Notes under the pieces: generated by a model
Databases searched by the model: none
What the model was told of the DNA's origin: nothing
Seen by the model: only the letters and a program-made list of their open reading frames with translations
Assembly (NCBI GenBank): GCA_021816165.1
Contig: JAKAYZ010000182.1
Span: 1-5,860 of the forward strand
Length of the DNA: 5,860 bases
DNA from: Planctomycetota bacterium
Lineage (GTDB): Bacteria; Planctomycetota; Phycisphaerae; WQYP01
Reading direction: 5' to 3'
In this document: piece by piece, positions 5,573 through 5,860 of the stretch
How the letters are laid out: every line of letters begins with the position of its first letter
Numbering within the stretch: position 1 is the stretch's first letter
Program-made: the position numbers and the translations under genes

Positions 5573-5860
5573 TTACTGCCCGTCAGACGCGATGATCTGA
5601 TATACGCTTTTATGCTCGCGTACCGCCAGTGCATGGATGTATTCCATCAGATGCAGATAGGATGCACGCCCCTTGGAGGCGATCCATTCCTGCTTGAGTT
5701 GCTCCGGCCCCGGTACCTTCAGCAGCGATGTAGGGCCGAAGGCGGAAAGTTTTCCGGTCGGCAATGGGTGGGCTTTGAGCCAGCTCGGCGAGAGCCAGTG
5801 TCCCGTCCGACCGGCTTTGAGCCTTGCCACCAACCCGGGAGACACCCGCCCCGGATTAAT
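5573..5860 (-). CDS. Unrecognised protein, probably the C-terminal part of a gene cut by the window edge
   Basis: The frame is open from the right edge to the TAA at 5575-5573, giving 95 visible residues. A GTG at 5845 is the first possible start, but no convincing ribosome site precedes it and the frame continues through it to the edge, so a truncated larger protein is more likely. I recognise no family. The visible part is soluble-looking, with no membrane segment or signal peptide, and includes GRTGHWLSPSWLKAHPLPTG, a Pro/Gly-rich middle (FGPTSLLKVPGPEQL) and a helix-prone end (YLHLMEYIHALAVREHKSVY). It ends 14 bp before the porter's start, so the two are likely co-transcribed and may act on the same substrate. 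The operon link and the codon-like base pattern support it as real; function is unknown. Confidence 0.6.
   Translation of the reverse strand: MNPGRVSPGLVARLKAGRTGHWLSPSWLKAHPLPTGKLSAFGPTSLLKVPGPEQLKQEWIASKGRASYLHLMEYIHALAVREHKSVYQIIASDGQ

Overview
The window reads as an ordinary chromosomal stretch from a free-living bacterium. It is moderately GC-rich by eye, and all three complete genes have membrane-transport products. Two of the three chosen starts are GTG. I cannot name the organism. The combination of an FHS-type sugar permease, a YaaU-like sugar porter and a CBS-tailed ClC protein would fit a heterotroph such as a planctomycete, verrucomicrobium or acidobacterium, but that is only an impression.

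Layout. Positions 1-324 hold no convincing gene: a GC-rich, fold-prone leader ending in a good ribosome binding site. Positions 325-2229 (+) encode a ClC-family chloride channel or transporter with a C-terminal CBS pair. A short convergent gap (2230-2383) contains a C10 tract and a nested inverted repeat. Positions 2384-3790 (-) encode a fucose-permease-like (FHS family) sugar/H+ symporter. Positions 3791-4139 are intergenic and contain a candidate promoter whose -10 lies inside an inverted repeat, and a 162-bp non-coding element with 20-bp imperfect terminal inverted repeats and flanking TAA duplications. That element looks like a MITE derived from the IS5 family (IS1031-type ends). Positions 4140-5558 (-) encode a second MFS transporter of the sugar-porter/YaaU type. 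It sits 14 bp behind the end of an unrecognised reading frame (5573-5860, -) that runs off the right edge.

How the parts relate. The right-hand three genes all point left. The unknown gene and the YaaU-like porter are almost certainly co-transcribed. The FHS permease is separated from them by 349 bp with its own candidate promoter, so it is probably a separate unit. Both transporters suggest uptake of sugars or related small carbon compounds, but the substrates cannot be read from the sequence. The ClC gene is convergent to this group and probably unrelated in function.

The most interesting items are the MITE-like insertion upstream of the FHS gene and the ClC signature residues: the gating Glu and central Tyr are kept, but the GSGIP motif is replaced and Val occupies the internal proton-glutamate position. 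I see no CRISPR array, RNA gene, phage or defence module, and no evidence of an undescribed multi-gene system.
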